In this document: piece by piece, positions 1 to 8,547 of the stretch | Position numbering within the stretch: the first letter of the stretch is position 1 | Layout: each line of letters opens with the position of its first letter | Source: an uncultured Bacillus sp. | GTDB lineage: Bacteria; Bacillota; Bacilli; Bacillales; DSM-1321 | Assembly: GCA_934215995.1 (NCBI GenBank) | Contig: CAKQBC010000008.1 | Coordinates: forward strand, 1-21,382 | Direction: 5' to 3' | Length of the DNA: 21,382 nucleotides | Program-made: the position numbers and the translations under genes | The notes under the pieces: generated by a model | Told to the model about the DNA's origin: nothing | Seen by the model: the letters and a program-made list of their open reading frames with translations, nothing else | Database searches by the model: none

Positions 1-10
1 TGTCCGATAC

Positions 11-55
11 GTACTAAACGAATGGCTCATCCCATATAGTGTAGTAAATGAATGG
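11..55. repeat. imperfect 15-bp direct repeat before lldP
   Basis: GTACTAAACGAATGG (11-25) and GTAGTAAATGAATGG (41-55) match at 13 of 15 positions and start exactly 30 bp apart. The second copy runs into the ribosome binding site of the lactate permease. The spacing is close to three helical turns, so a tandem regulator site is possible, but this is inference. The region upstream lies outside the window. Confidence 0.35.
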
Positions 56-68
56 GAGGGATGAAAAA

Positions 69-1799
69 ATGGAGTTCCATCAGATTTACGATCCGCTTAA
101 CAATGCCTTTTTATCAACACTGTTGGCGGCCATTCCGATACTGACGCTGCTTTATCTTCTTGCTTTGCATCCGCATAAGGATGAGGGCGGAAACAGGCAT
201 TATGGGATCGCCGCCCCTAAAGCTGCATTGATTGCTGCGATTGTAACTGTCATAACGGCTGTATTGCTGGTCGATATGCCTATTTCGTCAGCGATTGCCT
301 CTTTTGGATACGGATCCTTTTTCGGATTGATGCCGATTGGCTGGATTATCGTCGCTGCCATGTTTCTGTATACGATCACGCTTGTGACCGGGCAGTTCGA
401 TATCGTAAAGACATCGGTAGTCCAATTATCATCCGACAGGCGGATTCAAACCCTCCTCATCGCTTTTTCATTTGGGGCATTTATTGAAGGCGCTGCGGGA
501 TTCGGAACACCTGTGGCAATTGCCGGCGCTCTGATGGTGGGCCTTGGGTTCCGTCCAATGGCAGCAGCAGTGCTTTGTTTGATTGCCAATACTGCCCCTG
601 TCGCATTCGGGGCGGTCGGAACGCCCATTATTACATTGGCGAACGTTACAGGACTGCCCGAAGAGGCATTGTCTGCCATGGCAGGCCGCCAGCTCCCGTT
701 CTTCTCTGTCATTGTGCCTTTCTGGCTGATTGCTACAATGGTATTCATGCATAAGGGAAAATGGAAGCAAGTTTGGGAGATTTGGCCTGCCATTGTTGTG
801 ACAGGCGTTAGTTTTGCGATTACACAGTTTGCGGTATCCAATTATGTGGGACCGATGCTCGTCGATATTGTCGCGGGAATTGTAGCTATGCTTGCACTTA
901 TTCTGCTTTTAAAAGTTTGGCAGCCGAAGAATAAATTCTATCTTCCTGGCGAAGAGGATGAAATCAAAACGATGGAAAAACAGGAATCGCCTTATACCAA
1001 AGGACAGGTGACAAGAGCTTGGTTCCCTTGGGCCATCCTTACATTATTTGTGTTCATGTGGGGATTGCCCTCATGGAAAAACATGCTGAATTCATTTGAT
1101 TTCGGGTGGTTCAAGTCGCTCTATGCCATACCGGTTCCTTTTCTGGACCAGCTCGTCTTCCGCGGGCCGCCGCTTGTGAATGAAACCGTCCCGGAAGCCG
1201 CTGTGTATAATCTAAACTGGCTATCGGCAGCGGGAACAGGTGTGTTTTTTGCGGCGATCATAAGCGGCCTTTTCCTGCGGCTAAGCAAAGAACAGTGGAG
1301 GCAGTCGGTCGTTCGGACCGCCCAAAGGATGAAAACACCGCTGATTACGATTGCGCTGGTCCTCGGCTTGGGTTATACGACCAGGTACTCCGGGCTGGAT
1401 GCCATTCTTGGTCTCGCATTCACAAAAACGGGTGTGCTGTATCCATTCTTTGCAGCGATACTCGGTTGGCTGGGGGTATTCCTGACGGGCAGCGATACGT
1501 CATCCAATGCGCTGTTCGGGAGCATGCAGCGGATTACTGCTGATCAGCTGGGGCTTGATCCGGTCCTAATCGCTGCCTCGAACTCCACAGGCGGGGTGAT
1601 GGGGAAAATGATTGATGCCCAAAGCATCGTCGTTGCGACTGCGGCCTGTTATGAGAATCGGCAAGAGGGAGCGAATGCCGTGGGGCCGATTTTCCGGGCT
1701 GTATTCTTCCATAGTATCGCGCTCGCTGCCTTAATGGGGATATTGGTTATGCTGCAGGCGTACGTATTCCCATGGATGATTCCGGCTTATACGCTGTGA
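69..1799 (+). CDS. lldP: L-lactate permease (LctP/LldP family)
   Basis: Proton-coupled lactate (and probably glycolate) importer in the cytoplasmic membrane. The product is 576 residues, close to the family's usual 540-580, and is almost entirely hydrophobic helices. Two stretches I associate with this family are the GAFIEGAAGFGTP loop (about residues 136-148) and GSDTSSNALF (about 474-483). I chose ATG 69 because GGGAGGG at 54-60 lies 8 bases upstream; the in-frame ATG at 48 would place that ribosome binding site inside the gene. The gene is alone on its strand and ends in a strong terminator. No lutABC or L-lactate dehydrogenase gene is visible, so whether it is the LctP or the LutP type cannot be decided here. 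Confidence 0.95.
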   Translation: MEFHQIYDPLNNAFLSTLLAAIPILTLLYLLALHPHKDEGGNRHYGIAAPKAALIAAIVTVITAVLLVDMPISSAIASFGYGSFFGLMPIGWIIVAAMFLYTITLVTGQFDIVKTSVVQLSSDRRIQTLLIAFSFGAFIEGAAGFGTPVAIAGALMVGLGFRPMAAAVLCLIANTAPVAFGAVGTPIITLANVTGLPEEALSAMAGRQLPFFSVIVPFWLIATMVFMHKGKWKQVWEIWPAIVVTGVSFAITQFAVSNYVGPMLVDIVAGIVAMLALILLLKVWQPKNKFYLPGEEDEIKTMEKQESPYTKGQVTRAWFPWAILTLFVFMWGLPSWKNMLNSFDFGWFKSLYAIPVPFLDQLVFRGPPLVNETVPEAAVYNLNWLSAAGTGVFFAAIISGLFLRLSKEQWRQSVVRTAQRMKTPLITIALVLGLGYTTRYSGLDAILGLAFTKTGVLYPFFAAILGWLGVFLTGSDTSSNALFGSMQRITADQLGLDPVLIAASNSTGGVMGKMIDAQSIVVATAACYENRQEGANAVGPIFRAVFFHSIALAALMGILVMLQAYVFPWMIPAYTL

Positions 1800-1806
1800 T
1801 GGATGC

Positions 1807-1840
1807 AAGAGAGTACCGTTTTGGTGCTCTCTTTCTTCAT
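1807..1840 (+). terminator. intrinsic terminator of lldP
   Basis: An 11-bp stem (1807-1817 with 1823-1833, one G-T pair) with a 5-base loop is followed by a T-rich run. It starts 7 bases after the permease stop codon. Confidence 0.85.
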
Positions 1841-1952
1841 TGATGGCTGTTGTGCTACCTGTTCTATAACTTGTATTTGCTTAAGGATGGCATCTGGAGG
1901 ATAACGGGTCTGTAAACTTCCTCAATCTGCTTCTTAATCTAAAGCCTGCTCA

Positions 1953-1980
1953 TTGCACATTGTGGCAAAAAATGTAATAT
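1953..1980 (+). promoter_or_regulatory. sigma-A-type promoter of the lipoprotein gene
   Basis: A -35 box TTGCAC (1953-1958) and a -10 box TAATAT (1975-1980) are separated by 16 bases. The start point would be near 1987, just before the ribosome binding site. The rest of the gap from 1841 to 1952 shows no gene or clear structure. Confidence 0.55.
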
Positions 1981-2013
1981 TTATTCGTATATAGGAAAAA
2001 AGGAGAGGGGTCC

Positions 2014-2817
2014 ATGAAACTGAAAATCATAGTGCTATCGTCCATTCTCATTCTGATGGGCGGCTGCGGCTGGGGAGAGGCCAGGCAAATCACGAAAGAC
2101 AAGGCTCTGCAAAAGGAAGTTCATGACCGGATCAAGAAAGAAGCCGCAGCGGAGCGGGGTCTGGATGTGAAGCCTTTGACGGATGATATGTCCTTTGAGC
2201 ATACAGAACCGGGCATCCCAGTGCTTGATTTGAACAGGATGACTGTGCCAGTGAAAATGGAGGGGAAGCCATCTCTGGTCCTTGATGTGGAGGTTATTCT
2301 TACAGGAGAAGAGGGTGCCAAAAAAATAAAAACCATTGAATATGGCCCTTTGAACGAACTGGGAAGCGAATTATTGACCCGTCTGTATGAGGAGAAACAT
2401 AAAAAGGCATTCAAAGCATTGGAAAAACAGGGATGTGAAATTAAAAGCGTCAAAGTCGAAGCAAAAACAGCCTCCTATAATGATGACCGGCTGGAGGGAA
2501 GGGACCTTGTCCTTAAATTGGCTGAAGATTACCATGCCGGCAAATTCAAAAATCTGGATGAGTACTATAACATGATGGACAAATACATACAAAGAAAAAA
2601 CAGCGAGGGAAACATGGATAATCCGTATATATCTTTGGAAATCCCGAGATCCGATGAATCGGACGAAGAGATCCTGAGTAAGATGGAGACGATTGTTGAG
2701 TATATTGAAACCAGCTCCAAACTGCCTGGAGGAATGTACTATATCAGCACGGATTCGGTCAGCAGCGACATCGGCAGCCGTCAGTCGGAATCGGTTTATT
2801 TGGATAATCGCTATTAA
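2014..2817 (+). CDS. unrecognised lipoprotein
   Basis: A 267-residue protein that I do not recognise. The N-terminus is a lipoprotein signal: Lys2 and Lys4, a hydrophobic stretch 5-15, and the lipobox Leu-Met-Gly-Gly-Cys with Cys18 as the lipidated residue, so the mature protein should be anchored outside the membrane. The mature part is highly charged, with two apparent segments. Residues about 25-160 mix beta-like stretches and helices and contain one further Cys. Residues about 165-267 are acidic and polar, ending in a Ser- and Tyr-rich tail. No enzyme motif is visible. Start ATG 2014 follows AAAAGGAGAGG with good spacing. The gene stands alone between its own promoter and a shared bidirectional terminator. 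DUF1672-type Bacillales lipoproteins came to mind as a comparison, but I see no convincing match. Confidence 0.85.
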   Translation: MKLKIIVLSSILILMGGCGWGEARQITKDKALQKEVHDRIKKEAAAERGLDVKPLTDDMSFEHTEPGIPVLDLNRMTVPVKMEGKPSLVLDVEVILTGEEGAKKIKTIEYGPLNELGSELLTRLYEEKHKKAFKALEKQGCEIKSVKVEAKTASYNDDRLEGRDLVLKLAEDYHAGKFKNLDEYYNMMDKYIQRKNSEGNMDNPYISLEIPRSDESDEEILSKMETIVEYIETSSKLPGGMYYISTDSVSSDIGSRQSESVYLDNRY

Positions 2818-2851
2818 AAAAGAAGGCCCCCATAAAGGAGCCTTCTTTTTT
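2816..2851. terminator. bidirectional terminator between lipoprotein gene and glnQ
   Basis: A perfect 12-bp stem (2816-2827 with 2840-2851) has A-runs on its left arm and T-runs on its right, so it reads as a terminator on both strands. It lies between the converging stop codons of the lipoprotein gene and the ABC ATPase gene. Confidence 0.9.
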
Positions 2852-2854
2852 AGC

Positions 2855-3583
2855 TTACAGAACTTTATTCAGAAAGTCTTGTGTCCGTTCATGCTGCGGG
2901 TTGCCGAACAGGTCCTTTGGCGCTCCCTGCTCCACAATATACCCTCCATCCATGAAATAGACTTGGTCTGCCACTTCGCGGGCGAATCCCATTTCATGTG
3001 TCACAATCACCATTGTCATGCCGTCCTGGGCCAATTGCTTTATGACACTCAGAACTTCCCCGACCATCTCGGGATCCAAAGCGCTCGTCGGCTCATCAAA
3101 AAGCATGATGTCCGGGTTCATCGCCAAAGCACGTGCGATTGCCACCCTTTGTTTTTGCCCTCCGGATAACTGTGCTGGTTTGGCATTTGCCTTGTCTTTC
3201 AATCCTACCCGGTCAAGAAGCTTAAGTGCCGTTTCCTCTGCTTCTTTTTTCGAACATTTTTTCAGCTCGACAGGGGATAGGGTTATGTTATCAAGAACAG
3301 TCAGGTGCGGGAACAGATTGAAATGCTGGAACACCATCCCGATATTTTCCCGCACTTTATTTATATTCGTATTTTTATCCGTCAGATTTTTATTGTCGAC
3401 AATCACTTCACCTGCATTGACATCCTCAAGCAAGTTCAGGCACCGGAGCAATGTGCTTTTCCCCGACCCGGAAGGCCCGATCAGGCAAACGACTTCTCCT
3501 TCCTGGACCTCCATATTGATATCCTTCAATACCTCCAGTTTCCCGAAGGATTTTTTTAGTCCTGTTACTTTAAGCTTTGCCAT
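2855..3583 (-). CDS. glnQ: polar amino-acid ABC transporter, ATP-binding protein
   Basis: Cytoplasmic ATPase of a polar amino-acid importer (GlnQ/HisP type), 242 residues as usual. All ABC motifs are visible: Walker [10 protein letters not shown] 36-44, Q-loop Gln86, signature LSGGQ 139-143, Walker B IMLFDE 159-164 and the switch His196. Its ATG at 3583 lies inside the 3' end of the upstream fused binding-protein/permease gene (14-base overlap), and its AAAGGAGG site is in that gene's coding sequence, so translation is probably coupled. The substrate cannot be fixed from sequence; glutamine, arginine and cystine are the usual choices. The symbol denotes the family. Confidence 0.93.
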   Translation of the reverse strand: MAKLKVTGLKKSFGKLEVLKDINMEVQEGEVVCLIGPSGSGKSTLLRCLNLLEDVNAGEVIVDNKNLTDKNTNINKVRENIGMVFQHFNLFPHLTVLDNITLSPVELKKCSKKEAEETALKLLDRVGLKDKANAKPAQLSGGQKQRVAIARALAMNPDIMLFDEPTSALDPEMVGEVLSVIKQLAQDGMTMVIVTHEMGFAREVADQVYFMDGGYIVEQGAPKDLFGNPQHERTQDFLNKVL

Positions 3584-5027
3584 TTTGGATCCTCCTTTCC
3601 ATGATGTTGGATACTTTTGTCAGTATCATGATGATGATGAAATAGATAGCCCCGACGATTAGCCACATCTGGAAGGATTCCAGGTTGCGGGCAATGATGA
3701 TTTTCCCGCTTTGGGTCAATTCATTAATGCCGATGATGGAAAGAATCGATGTATCCTTCAATGTAATGATGAACTGGTTAATGAACGATGGGATCATCAA
3801 GCGGATTGCCTGAGGCAAAACAACTTTCCTCATTGCTTTGCTGTATGGAAGGCCGAGGCTGCGGGCTGCTTCCATTTGGCCTTTATCGACCGATTCAATT
3901 CCGCCGCGCACAATTTCAGCCATATAGGCGCCTGCATTCAGGCTGAGTGTAATCAAGCCGGCAGCGATTGCGGAAATGCGGAAATCAAGTGCTGCGGGAA
4001 CTCCGAAATAAATAAAGAAAGCCTGGACGATCAGAGGGGTCCCCCTGAATATATCTACATAAATGGTTCCGATTGCACGCAATGCTTTGTTTTTCATGAC
4101 ACGCAGCAAACCAAAGATGATGCCCAGAATGGATGCAAAGATTAAAGAAACGACTGTCAGGATGAGGGTCATCTGCAGACCTTTCATCAGGCTGGGCATG
4201 CTGTCTTTAAGAAGCCCGAAGAATCCGCTGTCTGTTTCTGTACTCTTTTCCGCTTTTAAATACGTATCCAGAATCTCCTGGTATTCGCCGGATTCCTGCA
4301 GATTCGCCAATCCATCGTTGAATTTCTGAAGAAGTTCCTGGTTTTCCCCTTTTGAGACCGCAAATCCATAGGATCCGCCTTTTTCCTTTTCGGTGACGAT
4401 TTTCAGGCCGTTGCCCTGCGTGATTCCATAAGCAAGGACTGGATAATCATCGAAAACGGCAGCAGAGTTTCCTGTTTTTACATCTTCATACATATTGGCC
4501 GAATCATCATATGTAACGGTTTTGAAACCATACTTATCCTTAATGCTGTCTGCGAAGCTGGCTCCTTCTGTTCCTGTTTTGACAGCTACTTTCTTTCCTT
4601 TGAGGTCTTCGTAGCTGCTTACATCTTCGTTCGATTCAGATACTGCAAGCACGACCCCGGATTCAAAATATGGATCGGAGAAGTCGAACTTTTTCATCCG
4701 TTCCTCTGTGATGCTCATGCCGGCGATGACGGCATCCACCTGTTTTGCCTCCAAAGCCTGTACAGCGGCATTGAATCCAAGCGGTTTGATTTCGATCTCA
4801 AAGCCCTGGTCTTCGGCTATGGCTTTGATCAAATCCATGTCTATACCGACAAATTCACCATTTACATCTTGGTATTCAAATGGGGCAAAGGTAACATCGG
4901 TAGCGATTGTATACGTCTTTTTCTCTTCCGCTTTTGCATAGGAAGCCGGGAAAATTAGAGAGGTGGCTAGTAAAGTGCAAATTGTCAGACATAATGTCAG
5001 AAAAGGTAATCTAGTAATTCTCTTCAT
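3570..5027 (-). CDS. fused substrate-binding protein / permease of a polar amino-acid ABC importer
   Basis: One 485-residue polypeptide joins a secreted binding domain to its membrane permease. Residues 1-33 are a signal peptide ending in Ala-Lys-Ala with no lipobox Cys. Residues about 38-258 are a family 3 solute-binding domain, with a TGTEG segment at 151-155 and Asp193-Asp194. Residues about 275-475 are a HisM/GlnP-type permease, with the EAA loop that docks on the ATPase at about 386-406. The fusion tethers the receptor to the membrane, as in lactococcal GlnPQ. I chose ATG 5027 because it begins the signal peptide and has AGGAG 8 bases upstream; the frame stays open 43 codons further but without a site. 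It forms an operon with the downstream ATPase gene. Confidence 0.93.
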   Translation of the reverse strand: MKRITRLPFLTLCLTICTLLATSLIFPASYAKAEEKKTYTIATDVTFAPFEYQDVNGEFVGIDMDLIKAIAEDQGFEIEIKPLGFNAAVQALEAKQVDAVIAGMSITEERMKKFDFSDPYFESGVVLAVSESNEDVSSYEDLKGKKVAVKTGTEGASFADSIKDKYGFKTVTYDDSANMYEDVKTGNSAAVFDDYPVLAYGITQGNGLKIVTEKEKGGSYGFAVSKGENQELLQKFNDGLANLQESGEYQEILDTYLKAEKSTETDSGFFGLLKDSMPSLMKGLQMTLILTVVSLIFASILGIIFGLLRVMKNKALRAIGTIYVDIFRGTPLIVQAFFIYFGVPAALDFRISAIAAGLITLSLNAGAYMAEIVRGGIESVDKGQMEAARSLGLPYSKAMRKVVLPQAIRLMIPSFINQFIITLKDTSILSIIGINELTQSGKIIIARNLESFQMWLIVGAIYFIIIMILTKVSNIMERRIQNGKA

Positions 5028-5122
5028 TATCTGTCTCCTGGTTCTATTATTTTTTTGTGTTCTTATTTTTTGTGTTGATTGGAATGGGTGGGAGAAGGGC
5101 AAAGCGACTTTCGGTCCAGGCA

Positions 5123-5150
5123 TGTATAACATATACCCAGCAGGAGTAAA
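5123..5150 (-). promoter_or_regulatory. candidate sigma-A promoter of the amino-acid ABC operon (proximal)
   Basis: On the minus strand TTTACT (5150-5145) and TATACA (5128-5123) are 16 bases apart, and the -10 is preceded by TG plus one base (extended -10). This would give a leader of roughly 90 bases. Confidence 0.4.
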
Positions 5151-5169
5151 AAACATTCATAATGTTAAA

Positions 5170-5196
5170 GTTATACTAAAATAGCAAAATAGTCAA
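5170..5196 (-). promoter_or_regulatory. candidate sigma-A promoter of the amino-acid ABC operon (distal)
   Basis: On the minus strand TTGACT (5196-5191) precedes TATAAC (5175-5170). The boxes are good but the 15-base spacer is short. It may act with, or instead of, the proximal candidate. Confidence 0.35.
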
Positions 5197-5240
5197 AAGA
5201 TAATTTTGATAAAAAAATAAAAAATGAATGATAAAATGGT

Positions 5241-5279
5241 GAAAAAAGAAAACCCCAATCCGTAGATTACGGAATGGGG
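5241..5279 (-). terminator. terminator of the phosphodiesterase/transporter operon
   Basis: The stem is CCCCA with TGGGG and TCCGTA with TACGGA, separated by one A-A mismatch, with a 3-base loop (5253-5279). Read on the minus strand it is followed by a T-rich run (5252-5241). It begins 9 bases after the transporter stop codon. Confidence 0.85.
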
Positions 5280-5288
5280 ATAATCGTT

Positions 5289-6575
5289 TCAGATGTTCTC
5301 TTCAGTAACACGAGGAACGTTGACCTTTTCAGGCTCAGGAACAAAAACAAGGATTGCAATTCCGATTACAAACAGGAAAACAAGACTGAATACGCCGCTT
5401 GCTGTATTGCCTGTCACTTGGGCGGTTACGGCCACGAGCAGAGGGCCGAGTATGGAGGCGAATTTGCCGAAGATATTGTAGAACCCGAAGAATTCATTGG
5501 CGTTCTCCTTAGGGATGATCTTGGCGAAGTAGGAACGGCTTAATGCCTGAATGCCGCCCTGGGCCGATGCGACCAGCATCGCCAGAATCCAGAAATCAAG
5601 CGTCGTCTCCAGGAAATAGGCATAACAGCAGACAATGATATAGATAATGATGCCGGCATAGAGCATCGTTTTCCCAGAAAAGCGGTCAGCCAGCCGCCCG
5701 AACAGAAAGGCGAAGGGAGCAGCGACAACCTGGGTGACAAACAGGATGACGAGCAGGTCGGTGGCACTGATGCCTAAGTCAGTCCCGTAAGCAGACGACA
5801 TCGATATGATTGTATGGACGCCGTCAATATAGAAGAAATAAGCAAGCAGGAAGAGCACCACGGCCCGGTACTGGCTGATATTCTTGAATGTTTTGCCGAG
5901 GCGTTTGAAACTGCCGGCAATCGGGTTCGGTTCCCGTTCAATGTAATGGACCTGGTTGACATTTCTAAGGAAAGGGATGGTGAACAATCCCCACCAGGCA
6001 GCTGTCAAAAGGAAGGAAATCTGTGTTGCTGTAGTCACCGACAAAGGGAGGAACTCCTTTTGTGCCGATAGGATGAGTGCAATGCTGATGATGAATGGAA
6101 TGGTGCTACCGATATAGCCCATCCCATAACCGCGGGAAGAAACCCGGTTCATTTTTTCTTCAGTTGTAATGTCCACAAGAAAGGCATCATAAAAAATATT
6201 TGCCCCTGCAGCCCCGATTGCGGTCAGCGTATAAAAAATCAGGAGCAGCAGCCATTGGTCGCCCGGCACGAAAGCCATCAGGGCGGTGGAGAGGACGCCA
6301 AGCGCAAAGAACGCTCCGAAAAATTTCTTTTTGAATCCCCTGTAGTCGGCGATAGTCCCTAAAATGGGCCCGATCACTGCCAGTATGAATGTAGCAATTG
6401 CAATCGTGTACCCCAGATAAGCGGTTGAATCGGCTGACCTGATACCGGCTTCCTGCGCTACAGACTTATAGAAAATCGGAAAAACGGCTGTAGTGATGAT
6501 AATGGAGTAGGCGGATGTCGCCCAATCATACAAAATCCAGCTATTCTCTTCTTTCGTGTACTTTTTCAAAAGCAT
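5289..6575 (-). CDS. UMF1/Atg22-like major facilitator transporter
   Basis: A 428-residue membrane protein with about 12 hydrophobic segments. The N-terminus (Lys-Glu-Glu-Asn-Ser-Trp-Ile-Leu-Tyr-Asp-Trp-Ala) is typical of the UMF1 family, which includes the yeast vacuolar amino-acid effluxer Atg22. Bacterial members have no firmly assigned substrate. The basic loop DYRGFKKKF corresponds to the MFS loop between helices 2 and 3. The start at 6575 fits the family N-terminus and sits just after AGGGAGGG; an in-frame ATG at 6590 would add five residues and also has a weak site. The gene starts 35 bases inside the end of the upstream phosphodiesterase gene, so the two are almost certainly co-transcribed and probably translationally coupled. 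Direction of transport is unknown. Confidence 0.9.
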   Translation of the reverse strand: MLLKKYTKEENSWILYDWATSAYSIIITTAVFPIFYKSVAQEAGIRSADSTAYLGYTIAIATFILAVIGPILGTIADYRGFKKKFFGAFFALGVLSTALMAFVPGDQWLLLLIFYTLTAIGAAGANIFYDAFLVDITTEEKMNRVSSRGYGMGYIGSTIPFIISIALILSAQKEFLPLSVTTATQISFLLTAAWWGLFTIPFLRNVNQVHYIEREPNPIAGSFKRLGKTFKNISQYRAVVLFLLAYFFYIDGVHTIISMSSAYGTDLGISATDLLVILFVTQVVAAPFAFLFGRLADRFSGKTMLYAGIIIYIIVCCYAYFLETTLDFWILAMLVASAQGGIQALSRSYFAKIIPKENANEFFGFYNIFGKFASILGPLLVAVTAQVTGNTASGVFSLVFLFVIGIAILVFVPEPEKVNVPRVTEENI

Positions 6576-7890
6576 ATCCCTCCCTAACATTCTCCAATAT
6601 CTCCTCCAAAACCCTTCCATCGGTACTGCCGAGCGAAAGCCCGAGCAGCCTGGCGAATGTGGGCCCTTCATCAGCCAAATGCATGGCTGGCAGGACAACA
6701 TTTTGCCTGATCCCTTTGCCGGCTGCCATGAAGACAGTTTTGTAGTTTTCCTTTTCGGGGCTATAGCCGTGGGAGGCCCATGTATATGTCTTATCCTTAA
6801 CAGCCTCTTCCGTGATTTCATCCCGATATGAACCTTCCAGGCTCTCTTTTATGTAAAAACCAAGGCGCGCCTCAATCATGAATGCGGCATCCCCGTCTGC
6901 CCCCATTTCAGCAGCTTGCTCGCCGGTCAATACCGATTCAATTCCATGTTCCGCATCTTCGGTGAGCGAGTGAAGCAAGTCCTTTACAATCCGGCAGGTT
7001 TCTGTGTCCGAATGATTTTTAAGATAGACATAAGCCGAGCCGTCGCAGCTTTTGCAATAGGCTTTCCAATCGGCGACTTTCCCTTGTTCAGTGACCTCAA
7101 TCAAGCCATGTTCCCTGAACAGCACATTCGGTTTGATAGCGACGGTTTCGTCCAAAGCGCTATGGTCGCCAAGAAGGATGACTGTGCTGTTTTCATAAAT
7201 GCCGGCATCCTGCAATGCCGCGATCATCTCACCGAGCCTTCTGTCATGGCGGTGAAGGGCCTCCATTGCCTGTCTCGATGAGAAACCGTGGGCATGCCTT
7301 TGGCTGTCGAGATCGACAAAATGGATCAGCATAAGATCCGGTTTTTTCGCTTTGATTGTATGTACGGCCGCTTTCAGGACGAAATCATCGAGCTCTGGCT
7401 GATTCAATCCTTTTCGGATATGTCCGAAGCGTTGATTCATCTCCAGCTGATAGAGGGGGCTGCCATTGCATAAAGACACGGCAATCTGGTTATGCCACGG
7501 TCTGTTTGCGAAAATTTCCGGTAAGTTGTAGTCGATTTTCGCCCTGGCAGTTACGGGCCAGAGGAGAGCTGCTGTCTTCATGCCTGCCTTTTTGGCTTCA
7601 TCGTATAAAGTCGTGCCGCGTATGCGGCTCCTTCGCCAATACCAGTCAGGAGAGGGGACGCCCGGCTGCAGGAGTGTATTGTTGATGATGCCGTGATTTT
7701 TCGGGTACTTGCCGGTGACAATTGTTGTATGGCATGGGTACGTAACGGACGGGTAGATTGTTGTGACATTGGTGCAGTATGAGGCTTTTGTAAGAAACGC
7801 TTGAAAATGGGGCAATTCTCTAAGTTGGGGTATATCCAGGGATGACAGGCAGTCAAATGACAGGACAATCAGATGATCTGTGAGTTTCAT
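6541..7890 (-). CDS. alkaline-phosphatase-superfamily phosphodiesterase (nucleotide pyrophosphatase-like)
   Basis: A 449-residue enzyme of the type I phosphodiesterase/nucleotide pyrophosphatase branch. Two-zinc site residues can be placed: Asp13 (LSFDC); Thr50 in PSVTYP as likely nucleophile, followed by HTTIVTGKYPKNHG; Asp195 and His199 in LDSQRHAHG; Asp242-His243 in LLGDHS; and a late His in ASHGYSP. There is no signal peptide or membrane segment, so it should work in the cytoplasm, unlike many secreted relatives. ATG 7890 follows AGAAGGAGA with good spacing. Substrate is unknown: phosphodiesters, phosphomonoesters and phosphonates are all handled by this superfamily. The overlapping transporter gene suggests a role on something moved across the membrane, which is inference. 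Confidence 0.88.
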   Translation of the reverse strand: MKLTDHLIVLSFDCLSSLDIPQLRELPHFQAFLTKASYCTNVTTIYPSVTYPCHTTIVTGKYPKNHGIINNTLLQPGVPSPDWYWRRSRIRGTTLYDEAKKAGMKTAALLWPVTARAKIDYNLPEIFANRPWHNQIAVSLCNGSPLYQLEMNQRFGHIRKGLNQPELDDFVLKAAVHTIKAKKPDLMLIHFVDLDSQRHAHGFSSRQAMEALHRHDRRLGEMIAALQDAGIYENSTVILLGDHSALDETVAIKPNVLFREHGLIEVTEQGKVADWKAYCKSCDGSAYVYLKNHSDTETCRIVKDLLHSLTEDAEHGIESVLTGEQAAEMGADGDAAFMIEARLGFYIKESLEGSYRDEITEEAVKDKTYTWASHGYSPEKENYKTVFMAAGKGIRQNVVLPAMHLADEGPTFARLLGLSLGSTDGRVLEEILENVREGYAFEKVHERRE

Positions 7891-7930
7891 TATAAAAATC
7901 TCCTTCTCTGTCAAAGATGGTGGTACCAAT

Positions 7931-7936
7931 ATTATA
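7931..7936 (-). promoter_or_regulatory. candidate -10 box for the phosphodiesterase operon
   Basis: A perfect TATAAT lies on the minus strand about 40 bases before the start codon. No convincing -35 box is present at 16-18 bases upstream. Confidence 0.35.
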
Positions 7937-8005
7937 CAATAGGCGTTCTGGATATATTGTATTTTTTAAAAGGAAATAAAAAAAGCTTCAAAGCGGCTAT
8001 CAGGA

Positions 8006-8033
8006 TTGCAACTGTGTTAAAATAATCTAATAA
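8006..8033 (+). promoter_or_regulatory. candidate promoter of the YbaK-family gene
   Basis: TTGCAA (8006-8011) and TAATAA (8028-8033) are 16 bases apart. An overlapping alternative is the extended -10 TGTTAAAAT at 8015-8023. Either would serve the gene starting at 8061. Confidence 0.35.
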
Positions 8034-8060
8034 TTCAGATAACAATATGGAGGAAAAGAA

Positions 8061-8537
8061 ATGTCTTTAGAGAGTGTGAGAGAACATCTTAAACAATTTA
8101 ATGCCGATGGCAAAATCATTGTGCTCGGGCAATCAAGCGCAACCGTGGATGAGGCTGCAGAAGCGCTTGGCGTCAGCCCTGCCCGCATTGCAAAAACACT
8201 TTCATTCAAATCAAAAGAGGGCGCCATACTGATTGTGGCTGCAGGGGATACGAAAATCGACAATAAGAAATACAAAGCAGAGTTCGGGCTGAAGGCGAAA
8301 ATGCTGACGGCAGATGAAGTACAGGCTTTTACAGGACATGAAGTCGGCGGCGTCTGCCCATTTGGCCTGGCAGAAAACCTCCCGATCTACCTGGATGAGT
8401 CGATGAAACGTTTCGACACACTGTTTCCGGCATGCGGAAGCCGTAATTCGGCCATCGAATTAAGCTGCGGGGAAATCGAGGCGTTTTCGGGTGCCGTACG
8501 CTGGGTTGATGTTTGCCAGCTGGCTGCGTATGTATGA
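8061..8537 (+). CDS. YbaK/EbsC-family aminoacyl-tRNA deacylase
   Basis: A 158-residue single-domain cytoplasmic protein of the YbaK/ProX editing family, which hydrolyses mischarged Cys- or Ala-tRNA(Pro) in trans. Family marks are Lys45 in RIAKTLSFK (equivalent to the catalytic Lys of YbaK), IVAAGDTKIDNKK 58-70, GGVCPFG 96-102 and CGSRN 125-129. The length is normal. Start ATG 8061 has GGAGG 7 bases upstream. It resembles Bacillus subtilis YwhH as I remember that sequence. Which amino acid it removes cannot be read here. It is probably monocistronic: the next gene is 103 bases away and has its own candidate promoter, though I see no terminator between them. Confidence 0.92.
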   Translation: MSLESVREHLKQFNADGKIIVLGQSSATVDEAAEALGVSPARIAKTLSFKSKEGAILIVAAGDTKIDNKKYKAEFGLKAKMLTADEVQAFTGHEVGGVCPFGLAENLPIYLDESMKRFDTLFPACGSRNSAIELSCGEIEAFSGAVRWVDVCQLAAYV

Positions 8538-8547
8538 GCAAAAATTC

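Noticed and set aside
1..39. Tail of an upstream gene ending at TAG 37-39
   Set aside because: Only 12 codons are visible and nothing identifies them; the region may equally be the lldP leader.
2693..3169. Plus-strand open frame across the end of the lipoprotein gene and glnQ
   Set aside because: It overlaps two well-supported genes and a terminator and is Cys- and His-rich in the way antisense frames are.
6576..6821. N-terminal extension of the UMF1 transporter up to 6821
   Set aside because: It lies wholly inside the phosphodiesterase gene in another frame, has no ribosome binding site and reads as basic non-membrane sequence; the family N-terminus begins at 6575.
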